The notes: generated from the letters alone by a model not told the origin. Shown: positions 10,196 through 22,518, counted from the first letter of the stretch. The stretch: DNA of 64,000 nucleotides from Rhipidocladum racemiflorum (GCA_036346355.1 CM070591.1:32954392-33018391); one strand, 5' to 3'. Translations and numbers: made by a program.

Positions 10196-10470
10196 TTTAA
10201 GAGCTTTTTTCTGATGCTGTTTTTGGAGGATGTAGAATTGATAAAAAAGTACATCTGGTTCATGCCACTTCTTGAGTAATTCTCTTTCTTGGACACATTG
10301 ACATCAGATTTCACTTTCTTAGAGATCATGTTGAAAAAGGCAACATTGTGCTTCATCATGTGGATACTGAACATCAATTGGCAGACATTTTCACAAAACC
10401 TTTGTCTTCTTCTCGTTTTGCTTTTATTCGGGGAGAACTTGGGATTGTTCATCCAATAGGTTTGTTTTGA
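10063..10470 (+). pseudogene. RNase H C-terminal remnant of E
   Basis: Frames here spell the end of copia RT/RNase H: RQAVKRIFRYLHGT, FSDA, then LRDHVEKGNIVLHHVDTEHQLADIFTKPL and RGELGIVHP. At least two frameshifts are needed to read it through, around 10205 and 10245. It ends at TGA 10468-10470, followed at once by GGGGGAG. It is recognisable as the C-terminus of pol but not functional. Confidence 0.8.
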
Positions 10471-11611
10471 GGGGGAGTTTCCTTGCCAAGTTCTTTCACT
10501 TGATAAGCTCACTTTATCATATCTCTTTATATGTTATGTAATTGAGCTAATATATGATAATATAATTGTCTCACTTGAACTAAAAATGACATTGTGGAAT
10601 TCCATGGACTGATTGCCTATAGCTAAATACTCTGTGATATCTCACTCTTCTAGGCTTGATATTGAATCCTCTTGACAAATTTGGGCTATGAAGCAAGTGT
10701 GGTTTCAACTTTACTCTTTCATAGGACCTTTTAATCACTTTTGCATGTTTATAATCAAGGAAAATGAAAAGAAAAGGGAATCAATAAAAAAGGGTTGTTA
10801 AAAGCAAAAGCCTCAAGTTATGAGCTTCAGGATGCTTTCCCTAAAAGATAAGATGTATGCTTCAAGCATGCCATTCCCTCAAAAGACAAGATGTATGCTT
10901 CAAGCATGCCACTCCAAGGAAATAAAAGAAGTATGCTTCAAGCATGCCACATGCAGTTTACTGTTTAAAGATTAAATTGGTCCACTAGATTGGAGTTGAA
11001 ACTACTTGCTCGCCCTGATTTGTTATTTGCTTTAACTTTGAGCCTTTGTTTTTCTACTAAAGGTTTTGCTTAGTACTTGGCTATAGTTGACTGAATTGAG
11101 GTTGAGATGCATGTCATTCCCTAACTTGCTAAAATCACATCAAGATCATGTATTTTACATGTTATGTGATATATAAAGTTATATGATCGAATGAGCTCAT
11201 CTTTTCCTATCTTGGCACTCCCTTGTTTCTCCTTGTGAAATCTTTGCTACAGGAAAAATTTTGAACCTGTTCTCTCTTTTGTACTCTTGATGAATCCATT
11301 GTCAAAGGGGGAGAAATTTGGGAATCATTGAAAAGTTTAAGGAAAAAGGGGGAGAAGAAAAGGGGAGTTGTGTTTGGAAATTTGAGAATTTTGGGAGAAG
11401 TTTGGAGAATTTTGGAATTTTTGGGCACATTGCACATTCACACACATGTTCCTTCTTAGGGGGAGTTTTTGTTTTGCTTTTTGGTCAAAGGGGGAATTCT
11501 GTGTTTTCTTACTTTGGTCTTTGATCCTTTGGATTTCAAAATCTTTTGTAAAGTGAATGCCAAATGTTCAATTCTAAGTGGTGTTGCCAATGTTTTCATC
11601 AAGGGGGAGAT
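10471..11611 (+). other. Non-coding 3' region of E with purine tract
   Basis: About 1.1 kb without a credible gene, AT-rich, with scattered runs of GGGGGAG (10471, 11306, 11348, 11460, 11489) and the final purine tract AAGGGGGAGA (11601-11610) just before the 3' LTR. A long post-pol region with repeated G-rich tracts is common in this lineage. Contains a three-copy 38-bp repeat (10855-10949). Confidence 0.7.
10855..10949 (+). repeat. Three-copy 38-bp repeat with small palindrome
   Basis: GTATGCTTCAAGCATGCCA occurs at 10855, 10893 and 10931. Each copy contains the palindrome ATGCTT-C-AAGCAT. Sequence between the copies is only partly conserved. Confidence 0.85.
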
Positions 11612-13487
11612 TGTGAAATCATGTGCTGAAAAATTGGCTTAGAATTGATTTTGCAAAATGTGTTTGTTCATGTGTTTTGACAATTTGATAAGAAACAGTA
11701 AGTTTCGCTTTGGCACCGGACCAAACTTAAATAAAACAGTAAGTTTCCCATCTACGACGGACCAAATTTGTTGGTCTATCGTAAACATGCTTTGGCAACC
11801 TCATTTTCCCATGTACGACAAACCAAGTTTTTTGGTCTGTTGTAAACATGAATCTGAGTCCTTTTGCGTCGAACCGATTTTGTGTACGACGGACCAAGTT
11901 TTTGGGTCTGTCGTGCACATGTTTTTGAGCTCTTGTGCCAAACTCAATTTTCCAAGAAAATAGCAGTCAGCGCATGTACGACGGACCAAGTTTTTGGGTC
12001 TGTCATGGACGTGCTTTTGAGATCATGAGCCGGACTCAATTTTCAAGAAACCAGTAAGTTTCGCATGTACGACGGACTGATTTCTTTAGTCTGTCGTGAA
12101 CGTGTTTTCGCCGGAATGATTTCTTCTTGAAACCAAGACTTTCACTTGTACACCGGACCGATTTTGTTGGTCCGTCGTGAATGGTTTTTTGAGTGACATT
12201 TTCATGTGTACGCCGGACCATATTTTTTGGTCCGTCGTGAATGCGTTTTTGCTCGATTAGGGTTTTGAGCAAGATTGGAATTGTGTTTGATTTGTTTTTG
12301 AGATTATGAAATTTGTGAGAATTTCATGATGCTTGAATTGGACTTTATGCAATGCTCGTGTGAGTATTTGCATGGATTGATGTGGGTCAAGTCGTGGACT
12401 TGTGCTCGGAATTGTTTTGTGGTTTGTTCATGTGTAGGTATTGCTCGAAGACGAACGTGGTCGATGACGGGACCGGAACTAGGTTCATGGAGGAGCTGAG
12501 GTTCGGGACTAGGTTCAGGGAGGAACTGAGGTCTTTGGTGGTCAAGGATGTCATGCGGGACGTTCGGGCTAAGAGAATGGTGCACATGAAGAATGGCTAG
12601 TCACGTGAGAATGGCAGGAGGTCATTCGCGTGCAAAGTGTTAGTCACGTGAGTATGGCAGGTGGCCATACGCGTGCAAAGTGTTAGTCACGTGAGTATGG
12701 TAGGGTTGTCATACGCGTGCAAGAGTTGTACTCGGCCAGGTTGGGCCAAGAGGAGTTGTATACATACTCCTTCTAGATTAGGAATTGTATTCAGAACTCC
12801 TTGTGTTTTGCTCCTTTAAATAGGAGGGGTGTCTCCTGTTGAAGGGCATCAATTGGAGTTGAGCGCATTGAGAGCCTCAAGCTCAGTTTTAGGGTTTGTA
12901 CTCTTTTGATGAGAGTACTTTAGACATAAGAAATAAAGATCAATTCTTCCAAGATTCTTGCGTGCTACAGTAACCACGTTGTTACAGTGTTTTCTGTCTT
13001 GGTTCTTGTTTGCATGCTTGCTCTAATTCTAGATTGGTTTTTGATTCTTGAGTTTCATCTTGATTTGATCCATCAAAAATCTTTCTAGGTTATTGATTTA
13101 GAGTTCCTCAAAGTCTAGTTGATTAATCTTTTGAAGATCTTGTTTAATCTTGAAGTTTTGATTAGATTAGTTTTCATCAAGTTCTGGAACAGCAAGCTTG
13201 TAAAGCTCATAACTTTTGATCTGTAAGTCTGATCGAGCTGATTCTTTTTGGGTTCGATTCGTATTGGAATCTAGTTTCTGTTGTCCAAATTTCAGATCAA
13301 TCTAACGGTTGGATCTCCGGGAATTCGCGTTTTACCGAACCTCTGTCATTCTGTTTTTGTCGAAAACGAGGCAATTATTTGGTTCTGTTTTGGGGTGAAC
13401 TTTTAATAGATCAAGAATTTGGTTTTAGCTTCCACACAATCATTCACCCCCCCTCTGATTGCTATATTCGTATACTTCGATCCTACA
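11612..13487 (+). repeat. Element E 3' LTR
   Basis: Same sequence as 5666-7538, with scattered substitutions, most in the first 300 bp. It includes the palindrome array (11754-12238), the 43-bp G-box repeats (about 12599-12728) and the TATA-like box. Followed by the duplicated TGAAC (13488-13492). Confidence 0.93.
11754..12238 (+). repeat. Array of seven palindromes in the E 3' LTR
   Basis: Second copy of the array at 5808-6291, with the same order and spacing. The second unit here has a more regular right arm (TTGGTCTGTTGT) than its 5' counterpart. Confidence 0.9.
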
Positions 13488-13492
13488 TGAAC

Positions 13493-14951
13493 TAACCGAA
13501 AGAGAAGGAAACAAGCCGTTCGAGTCATCACACTAGCTAGCTGGGATTTGGGCGAAGCTAAAGTGACGGGCACGGGGACCAATGGTCACCAGAATAGGGA
13601 AAGGGATGGCAGTGAGTGGCAGCGCTAACAGAGCTACAACGACAGCTAAGAACACTACTAGCAAGGGCCAAATTGTGGGTGCCCTAGCACTAGGGTCTTG
13701 CCATGATCACAAAGGAGTAGTCGATGATGACAGAGATGCTCTAAAGAACCATGTTCAAGGTAGATTGGCAATGGCGATGATGGTGGAGAGGGGTGATGAT
13801 GCCAGCCAACAATGACGAGAGATGGGTTGCAAAGGTGAATAGCAACGGATTTAGGAGAGCACAGAGATAGTGGAAATGACCATAGGGTGGTCTAAGACTC
13901 ACCAACGATGAAGCTACATGGTAGCGATAGAGGGGCTAGGGCTGAGGAAGATGGTGCCACCCCGACACTACACTGCACGAAGGGGAAAATGGATGTGGGG
14001 CTTCGAATAGGAGACAAAATTGCTCAACGCGACATGGGTGTCAAGGCTAGAGTTCATCGAGATGGGGCACAAACTTGGTTGAGCATAGAAGGAGAGCACA
14101 CACCAGACCTCAGGATGATGATAGTATTCTGGGCTACTCAATGAAGGAGACAAACAGTAATTGGGCAAAATAGAAATGGCGTGGAAAGGTAAAGGTAAAA
14201 GAACAATCGGCTAGGCTTTTTATGGCGAGATGAGGGTGACATGCTTGACACAATCTCATGGCTGCACACAAGAGGATGTCGATAAGTTGGGCAATGATGG
14301 CTTCAGGTACACGCCATCTCCAATGCATGGAAGAGGATGACTAGGGCCGACGGCTTGCTGGTCAAGCAAGACAAAATGGTGGGCATGCAGTCGGATACTA
14401 GGCCACTACAGAACCAGGAGCTCTATCCATGGTGGTTGTGTAGCTCGTGGAAGGAGAAGGCTGTCGCACGGGCCTGGGTTGTCAGCAGCAAAAGGAAAAG
14501 GAGAGAGGAAGAAGGTGTACCGACAAAAAGACACCCTCACACGGGGATAACGGAAAGTGAAAGCAATTCAGGAAAGGATGGTGCATGGGCCAGAATTGGG
14601 TCAAAATAGGAGCTAGGCTGGGCTAACAAGGAAGGATTCGACGGAAGGGGATTCTCAATTTGTTTTCTAATTTTTTTAATTGCAAAAATTGATTTTTAAT
14701 TCTTAAAATTAGCAAACTAATTTCAAAAATTATGTAAATTTTTGTAGAGGCAATTTACATTATTTAGAACCAAAATAATATATTTTTCTAGGCTGTCTTC
14801 AAGTTTTAATTATTTTTTAAATTGAAAAATAGTGGTTAAACATTAGGAAAATAAATTTCTTTTATGTACAAATTATGAAAATACATGGTAATGCAGGAAA
14901 AAGATTTTGGTACTTATTAAAATAACCTTTAGGAATTTTCGGGATGTGACA
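13493..14951 (-). repeat. Family F LTR, right block
   Basis: Continuation of the LTR left at 5660 after element E. It ends with GGGATGTGACA, the reverse complement of a TGTCACATCCC start, a form typical of chromovirus LTRs. The centre (13500-14600) is rich in GA/GG, as in the U3/R of related LTRs; ORFs such as 13582-13815 and 13908-14144 have no recognisable content. The last 300 bp are AT-rich. Confidence 0.6.
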
Positions 14952-15495
14952 AAGCTATCCACTTAGAAAGAATCTTGTCCCAGGATTTGAATGGATTAGA
15001 GAATTAGATGATAGACATTTGAGGAGAGGGTAGCAAAGAAGGCGGAGTGCCTTAGGTACAAGTTCGTAGAGAATATACCCATCGAGTTGTGTTGCGTCGG
15101 TTGACCTTCTATTGGAATAACTTGAACAATCTATCCCTTTTTAGGATCAGAGGCAAGACGAGATGGTCAGCATGGCATTGTAGGTGCAAAATGTTGGGTG
15201 TGGACATGTGTGGTAGTAACGGTGTTTCGCATGAATGTTTGGTGCAACTTGGGGCATCAAGTGGCATAGTGCAAGGTTTCAAATTTCATTCTCAGTTCAC
15301 ATCTTATCGCCCTCCGAAATCAAAAAAATTTGGTGAAATCTCATTATTTCGAATGAAATCCAAAAGGCAGAATTCAAATCTAGAATTTTTTTGAACCGAG
15401 AAAACCGATATCGATCGAGATTTTACCGAGATTTACTGATATCTCGATGAATTTCAAACTAACAAAAAATGGTTCAAACGATGTTAGAAATTTTT
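14952..15495. other. Unassigned sequence between two LTR blocks
   Basis: No primer site, LTR end or conserved protein was found. The plus frame 15089-15394 (101 aa) resembles nothing I recognise. The right part (about 15390-15480) contains a repeated theme of CCGATATC/GATCGAGATTTTACCGAG/GATATCTCGATG. Could be old intergenic DNA or the edge of another repeat. Confidence 0.4.
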
Positions 15496-15591
15496 TGAAA
15501 GATCAAGATGGCGAACAGAGTGGGATGAATGATCCCAATCTCAAAATTCCCACCTATTGGACAAGATTGATGCTTTCTTCAGCAAGAAGCC
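15496..15591 (-). repeat. Family C LTR (C1), left block
   Basis: Starts TGAAAGATCAAGATGG and matches the start of the C LTR at 51833 (GATGGCGA.CAGAG....TGAATGATCCC). The solo B LTR at 15592 interrupts it and it resumes at 17901. Confidence 0.65.
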
Positions 15592-17900
15592 TGTAACACC
15601 TCGTTACCTAGTATGCCCTGGATGTTACCAAACATAGTAGAAATAGCAAGTAAATACCACAATTAAAGACAAATTACAGCAACGGCGCAAATGCTTTAAC
15701 CAAAATTTCGGCAGCATCTCCTTTGTTTTTCCATGGTTTGAAGCAACAGCAATAATATCACAAAGCATAACATAATAAATGACATCTAAAACAGCAATAA
15801 CAGGAGGTATAGCAACAATTTAAGTCCAGAATAATGAATTCAACCATTTCATGAACTAAAATGAAGTGAACAATAGAACCAAGCACACATTAAGGCGTAC
15901 TCCAAGCTTTAGCACAATAAACTTATTATCACAACTACGAATGGTAAAGTGTAGTTGTCTAAGTGAATGAAGCTACGTGAATATGTGCCGCTAATCCCTT
16001 TTCCCGCATGCCAGTTTCATGGTACCTAAAAACATCATAAAACACAAGCGTGAGTTCATCACTCAGCAAAGTGTATTGCAATGGAATAGAGCATCAACAT
16101 TAATCAATAGCATCATTATTACATATCATAGCACATCATCATAAGCATCTCATAGTACAACTTCATAAACATCTCATAATCATCTTCATTCATGCAATGC
16201 AATGCACATGTCTCTTTTCTTAGCACATACCGTTATTACCGAGTGCACACCTGTCGGTGTGCACCCTCTTTCCCCTTCAATCCCGTAGATGGAGGGTGCC
16301 TACTCTTACTGACTCGCTCCCATACACAACCGTGGATGGGACTACAAGGTAGGTCTTTCTCAGTGGCGCGCCGGATTAGTCATAACTTTCTCACCGACCT
16401 TACCTAATTAGTTATGACTTTCTCACCATCCTGGCCAGTCCTCATGCCAGGAATGCAAGGAATATACTATTTACCTTTCATCGTTCAGGTGTCAAGCACA
16501 ATATCCTTTTACTCACCATCATCATTTTATCATTCTCATCATCACTACATACTCACCAATTTACCATAAGCATGAATAAACTTTGCAACCATTCGTAATT
16601 CAGCAAATGCATAACCATTTAACAATTCATGTTCACTTATCTCATTCCAAGAATCAAATATGTTAAGCAAACATATCAATGGTTAACTCACATCATAACG
16701 AAAACATAACGCCACTCAAGTCACAAACATTACAATACACTTGCCTTCAACTGTGAGCGACGGAGTGGCGAGAGGTTGAGGGCACTCCCGGGGTCACACC
16801 ACCTGCACATAGGTACAATATACTCAAAAATTGCCCACAAAACCATACGAGAGCGATCATCTACAACGACTTCGCAACCTACTCCTAAAACTCGAAAATA
16901 GAGAATCTATCCCATCGGGATAGTGGGCTTCCAATTAACATAACTTGAGTTCTAAAACTCCAAATTAAGTAAACAAGTACATTTTCTCGAATTTTAGGAA
17001 ATTTCCCAACTTTTTCTAGGTATTCGCGAAGACTGAAGCGGCTTCTAAAATTGTCTAATCTACAGTTAAACACGATCTGTTCCAATCACGTCACAGATTT
17101 GATAGTGCTCGGTAAAATAGCCATAACTTTTAAACGGCTGGACGGAATTTAGCGTTCTTATTGTCCAATTAAAGGTAATTGAATTACCTACAACGTTCTC
17201 AATAGCCGGCCGACCAGAAAATGCATATAAAATTCCCAAAACGCAAGCCCTAAGTCGGGATTCATATCTGCCTGAGGACAGAACGTGGGATAGAATTGCG
17301 TTCTCCCTAAATACGTCTAACCACAGCACCTAAACATGGGTTTTGGGCATGGATTCCCCCATCTAACCAGCACCAAAACTCTACCAAAGAATCCACAATT
17401 GCTTAACTCCCTTGAAGAACCACACGAACGACGAACATCTCCTCCTTCCCAGCCACGATCTCCCTCCAATCGCCGGAACCGTCGGATGCGTTGGAATCGC
17501 CGGATCGCCTTGTTTGGATGGCTCCCAAATGGAGAGATCGAGGGAAGGGGAGGGCTGCGTTGGGAGGAGAGGGAGGGGGTGCTGGCGCATGGGGGAAGGG
17601 AGAGGAGGAGGTGGCGGCTAGTGGGGGGAAGGGGAGGGGCGCATGGAGGGGAGAGGGGGTGGGGCGCATGGGGGCTAGGGTTAGGGTGCATGGGGGCTGA
17701 AATTTCTGCCCCCAACTCCCCCACATGGGCCAAGAGCCTCCATCAAAGGCCCAATTACATCCCCAAGGCCCACACTAGCTCCTGCAAGGCCCACACTAGC
17801 TCCCGCAAGGCCCAACTCCCCTGGAGAGGCCCAAACACCCTGAAAAGCCCAAAAACTTTGTATAAACTCGTACCGTAATGACGAAATCTATAATGTCACA
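15592..17900 (-). repeat. Solo family B-type LTR inside C1
   Basis: Begins TGTAACACCTCG and ends TAATGTCACA, with all the characteristic B blocks. It is flanked by AAGCC (15587-15591) and AAGAC (17901-17905), a duplication with one mismatch. No primer site or internal region follows, so it is a solo LTR. The 180-aa frame at 17336-17878 lies in the purine-rich core and is not a gene. Confidence 0.85.
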
Positions 17901-19299
17901 AAGACTCAAGAATCAAGTTAAATCAAAGAACTCTCAAGAATCAAGAGCAACCATGGATCATCTTAAAGACAACAGCATATCCCCCTAATAAAATTGCCAT
18001 GAATAAAAATTCGTGGCTTATATGGTCATAGGGATTTTTTTTCATTGGTACTACTGATTGTTGAGTGCCCACCAAAAAAGAAATCAATTCAAAATCACCT
18101 TTAGAAAAAAAGGGATAAGTGAGACAAGACCTGCTGCTTCTGAAAAGAAAAAGTGAATTTCCAACACTAAAGTAACTCAATCAAAAGGTGATCTATCCAA
18201 ATATGTGATTTATTTGAATTTCAAAATTTTTATCTGATGAGATAATCGAGTCACGAAGGCGCCTACCAAAAAAAAATAGATCCATATTAAGTATAGTAAA
18301 ATTATGATAAAAATAACAAGCTCTACCACACAAAGAACTCATACATAATATTTGGGGCTTTCTAAAAACCTCATAGCTCCAAAACATGATTCATATGAAC
18401 TTCCCACTTGGAGGGATAATAGGTATGAAAGTCACGCAACTTTTCTAATAAGAATCAATCCAATATTAGATCATATGTATTTTCTATAAAATAAACATGA
18501 ACTGCTGCACAAAGAGAATAAACTTGAGCAAGAAAGAAACTTCAAGAACACAACCTTCAAAGATTTCTCAAAGATTGAACATAGAACTGTTTTGAGAAAG
18601 AAGTGAAGCCTTGATGATTGGGATATGATCTAAGAAGATACATCCATCAATCATTCATCCTTGGCTCAAGAACCACAAGCATTTAGATGAAGGGGAGGAA
18701 AATGTGCAGAATTTAAATGCTTGAAAGTAATTACTGAATTTAAATTGTGTAAAGTAATTCCATAATGTAAATATGGAATTTAAATTCACAAGTAATGTAA
18801 AGAAATTCTTTGCATTTCAGAAGGAAATATTTACAAAGCCTCAAAACAAGTCGGTAAAGCTCAAAGGAGCACACAAAACCTTCAAGTGGGGAGGCTACCC
18901 TTGCTCCTATATTGACAGTGTCCATGGGTCATCCTCCATCGTTGAATGAGTTGCTTCTATCCTAAGCTACCCTTCAAATACCAAGATTTGATTCCACACA
19001 CTTACCAATTAGGCTAACCCGAAACCCAATAACGTAACATGTTGTGCACTCTTCTCAAAGCAAACTAGACTTAACCACTACTCTATCCTCTAGAACCATG
19101 ATCCAACAGTTCTCCTTGATATAAACAATGTCAATCTAGATTCTCCAAGGTTCCTTTGACTTGCCCCGGCTTCATCTCCGGCCATCTTCCGATGATCCCC
19201 GACCATCAAGACCTCCGGCTTCCCTCGCCTAGTCCCAGCCATTCTTCGCCTCTCCATGACCACAAATTGAAGCCCTGCGATCATCAAAGACAAGAAAAC
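17901..19299 (-). repeat. Family C LTR (C1), right block
   Basis: Collinear with 55612-56400: the CTCATAGCTCC block, GGAATTTAAATTCACA and the TTTACA.AGCCTCA block. Read on the minus strand this is R/U3 of a copia-type LTR. Element A begins directly at 19300 after AAAAC, so the outer end of C1 is not seen. Confidence 0.6.
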
Positions 19300-19679
19300 T
19301 GTAACACCCCAATTTTTGCTTTTCATGATTTTAAATAAGATTTTGCACTTTGGTGAATTTTTGGAATTTTCTAGAATTTATCTGGATTTAATTTGAATTT
19401 ATTCCCTTTTGAATTAATTAAAGAATTTAAAGTTTCAAATAATATTTTGTTGGAAATATTTTATTTGAGTCCAAAATGTTCCAAAGTATTTTTCAGAATT
19501 TTTCTAGAATTTTTCTGATTAATTTGCTATTTTTCTTGAATTAAATGAATTTCTGGGAATTAATTTAATTGTTTAATAGCCGAGTGGGTTTGTACTGTTC
19601 CTCCGACTCGAACCCGACCGAACCCGAGTCAGACTTGAGTCGGAGTCCGACTCGAACCCTACCAATCCCTAACCGCTCA

Positions 19680-20555
19680 GCCGTTGGATCTCGATCCAAC
19701 GGCCGAGATTGAGCCACGTCGCCCAATCCGAATCCAACTCGGATTCCGTCGCCGCAGCCGGGTGGACCTCGGTTTCTGCGGTTTTCACGGACGTCGAGGG
19801 CCCTATTTAATGCGCCGCCACCCCTGTTGCGTAGCCCTCTTCCGTGCGCACCTGTAGCCCTAACTCTTCGAGCTCAAGCCGCCGTGGTCGCGCCGCAATC
19901 GCTCGCCGTAGTTGATTTAAGGTTCCGCCGGGGTTCTCCGTTGTTTCCACCGCTGTCCGCTGTCCACCGTCCTCCGCCGTCACCGAGCCCAGATCTGGAA
20001 TGACAAGGACAAGATGCGTCGGGGGTACCATCTACTTCGCCGGAGTGTGCCCGCAACGCCGTTCAGGTGGTCGTCGTCTTCGTCTCCGGCCAGCCAGCTC
20101 CGCCGTGGACATCGCCGACCTCGCGAGCTTTGTGAACCGTCCGATCAAGATCCAAAGGCCCAGATTCTTCCACGTCGCCCGAAGGTAAATTCCACATTTT
20201 AGTTTTTAGATCTGTTTTCAACCGTTGGATCTAGATCCAACGGTTTAGATCAAGCCACGTAGCTGTAACCGCACCGTGCTTGGATAGATCTCAGCTGTTA
20301 GATCTAGATCGTGCGGCTAGGGTTAAACCACGTTGTAGCAGTAGAAGTAATCTCGGTCGTTCGATCGAGATCGAACGGCGTAGATTGAGCCACGCGTTGC
20401 GCGCCGGGTCAAGCCACGTCACCCCCCAGTGACGGGGTGAAACCCGATCAGATCTCGACCGTCCGATCAAGATCGAACGGTCCAGATCAACCGCGTTGTT
20501 TCCAAACGCGTGAGGTTAGATCCGATCTGGACCGTTGGATTTCAAACCAATGGCC
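19680..20555 (+). repeat. Array of six palindromes in the A 5' LTR
   Basis: Units at 19680-19703, 20220-20245, 20293-20318, 20355-20379, 20457-20482 and 20530-20555 share the plan CCGTTGGATC/GATCCAACGG. The unit at 20220 is a perfect 26-bp palindrome. At 20355 the arms become CGTTCGATC and GATCGAACG, changed together. Most units are followed by GATT/GATCAAGCCACG. The related solo LTR at 52087 has its own set (52480-53242). Confidence 0.85.
19804..19810 (+). promoter_or_regulatory. TATA-like box of the A 5' LTR
   Basis: TATTTAA in the context GGGCCCTATTTAATGCGCC. The solo LTR (near 52684, CTATTTAAAGCG) and the 3' LTR (near 51690) have the same box at the same place. With it as core promoter, most of the palindrome array would be transcribed. 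Confidence 0.55.
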
Positions 20556-22296
20556 TAGATCGTGCTGCGTGTCCAGGAGTTGGACCGGCGCGGTCAGCGC
20601 AGACGACCGCGGTCACCGCTGACGTCACGCGTGACGTTAGCGTGGGGCCCGCGTGTTAGCGGGACAACCAACCGCACCATGACGTCACCGCTGACGTCAC
20701 GGTGGGGCCCACGTGTCAGTGCCGTCAGCCGAGCGTGGTGACGTCACCGCTGACGTCATCCGAGGGGTCCCACATGTCAGTGAGACATGTACTCGTGGAC
20801 CGGGTCCACGGTGAGCCGGACCCGAACCATGGACCCGATGACGGCATGCTGACGCAATAAATCGTTTTTTCAATAGAAAAATAATTCAGTGAAAAATCAA
20901 ATCCCGTGCTGACGTCATGCTGATGTCATTTTTCGGATTTTCAATAAAAAAATGAAGTAATTCGGTTTATTGATTTATTTGAATTTTCAAACTTCAAACG
21001 GTTATAACTTTTGCGTTTCAACTCCAATTTGAACGATTCCAATTTCTAATTTTTTATAAAATTGAAATCTACTTAAATATGAATTTTAATTAATTTTTGA
21101 ATATGAAATTTTCTCTATTTTTATTTAATTAGTAGATTCTTTAAACTTTAAACAATTATAACTTTTGCATTTTAATTCCGATTTGGGCGATTCGAATTTC
21201 TAAAAATTTGTAAAATCATGCTCTCTCTGTTTATGAACTTTATTTGAAGTTTTGGATGCTTTTTGCCTGCTGTTTATTTATTTATTGCTATTTGCACGCG
21301 TTACGAGTAGACGTTGAAGTACCCAAGGGCTTTGAAGGTGAAGTGTTGACCCAGGAGCCAGCTCAGGATCAAGACCAAGTACTTTTTGAAGGCAAGTTAT
21401 GCTTTGACAATATTGATCCCATTTTTGAAATTAATTTAATTTAAATTATTGCATGCTAATTTACTTAGCAATTGTTTTAATTATGTTTGGGAGTTTGATA
21501 AATACCAATTTGCAGTATGACACCTTGACTATTTAATTATGTGCCATGAACCCTTGTCACCCTAGTTGTGGATATTAGTTGGACATTATTAAATTGCCAA
21601 CATTGGGTATTTAGATCGTTGTAGTACATTGCTTAGACCTGCTACGTGCACATGACATGATTTTGGACAATCAAATGTTAATGTTGACTTAATGAGATAT
21701 TGAACCTGCTTTGGAGAAGTATCATGTGTTGTGATCGTGATGGCACGTGGTACATGGTAATCAACTGGGTTTGATAAATAGATTTGGATCGGGGCAAGTG
21801 GCAAGAATGATATGGTGGGCCATGATTGGCACCGGGGATGTCGTTTTAGTTCTTCGGGTAGTCTTGTCCTGATCATCCTAAGGACCTAACCTTGCAAGCC
21901 TTTGAACTGAGTCAAGCGTGCAACCACATGTCTGTAATGGGACAGACCTAGTTGAGTAAGTTACTAATAACTTACATGTGGCACCTCGGGGTGTCAACTA
22001 CACCTTTTGTGTAGCTTGAAAGGGGAGCGTACCAGTGCTATGGCATGGTACACGTTAATGCTTTATTCCTCTGCAATTTATTTCCTTAATAAGTTTTTGC
22101 CTTGTGTGGCGTACTCTTGTAACTTGACCATAAGGTCGAGCAACCAGTTTGGTTATTTTAATTAAAGTACTTTATTACTATCGTTGTGTATGATTGTGGT
22201 ATTTACCAATGTTGATACTGTGTGCACTAGCGTGATCCTGGACTAGTGCTGAATACACAGAGGGCCCGGATTTGCAAATTCGGGTCCCGACAGAGG

Positions 22297-22308
22297 TGGT
22301 ATCAGAGC
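22297..22308 (+). other. Primer-binding site of element A
   Basis: TGGTATCAGAGC, 4 nt after the LTR end; initiator methionine tRNA type. Confidence 0.92.
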
Positions 22309-22518
22309 CATACTGACTGTAGGCTCACCCATAGATAGAATGGTCGTAGTGAGGGTAAAACCTATTTTCTAAAGTTTAAACTTGACAAGATGATGAATTA
22401 AATCTTGACTTATCTCCTTCTCTCTTTTCATACCCCCTTTTGTTGAATTTCTCTTGCCCCTTGGTTTTAAAACTTTCGAGTTCTTACGTAAGTGTCGTAG
22501 GGAGGCTACGCTGCTGAG

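Larger units (their letters stand above)
5666..13487 (+). mobile_element. Element E: SIRE/Maximus-like Ty1/copia element, internally deleted
   Basis: Complete insertion with two LTRs of 1873 and 1876 bp flanked by the duplication TGAAC (5661-5665 and 13488-13492). Order: 5' LTR, primer site, gag with zinc knuckle, a second gag-like coiled-coil frame with zinc knuckle, the protease active site, then a jump past integrase and RT to an RNase H C-terminus, a long non-coding 3' region, purine tract and 3' LTR. The internal part is about 4.1 kb; full elements of this lineage are much longer. By eye the LTRs differ at a few bases per hundred at most, so the element moved relatively recently, presumably using proteins of another copy. 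Confidence 0.93.
19300..22292 (+). repeat. Element A 5' LTR
   Basis: 2993 bp, from TGTAACACCCC to CCCGACA. AT-rich start, a GC-rich core with palindromes (19680-20555), a TATTTAA box (19804), an AT-rich segment, then the conserved 3' third shared with A', A2, the fragment at 43521 and the solo LTR at 52087. No gene is inside; short ORFs such as 20000-20188 are shadows. Confidence 0.92.

Noticed and set aside
17336..17878. 180-aa plus-strand open frame, possible host gene
   Set aside because: Lies wholly inside a solo B LTR with boundaries and near-perfect TSD; low-complexity Arg/Gly composition from the purine-rich core; overlapping frames on both strands are equally long.
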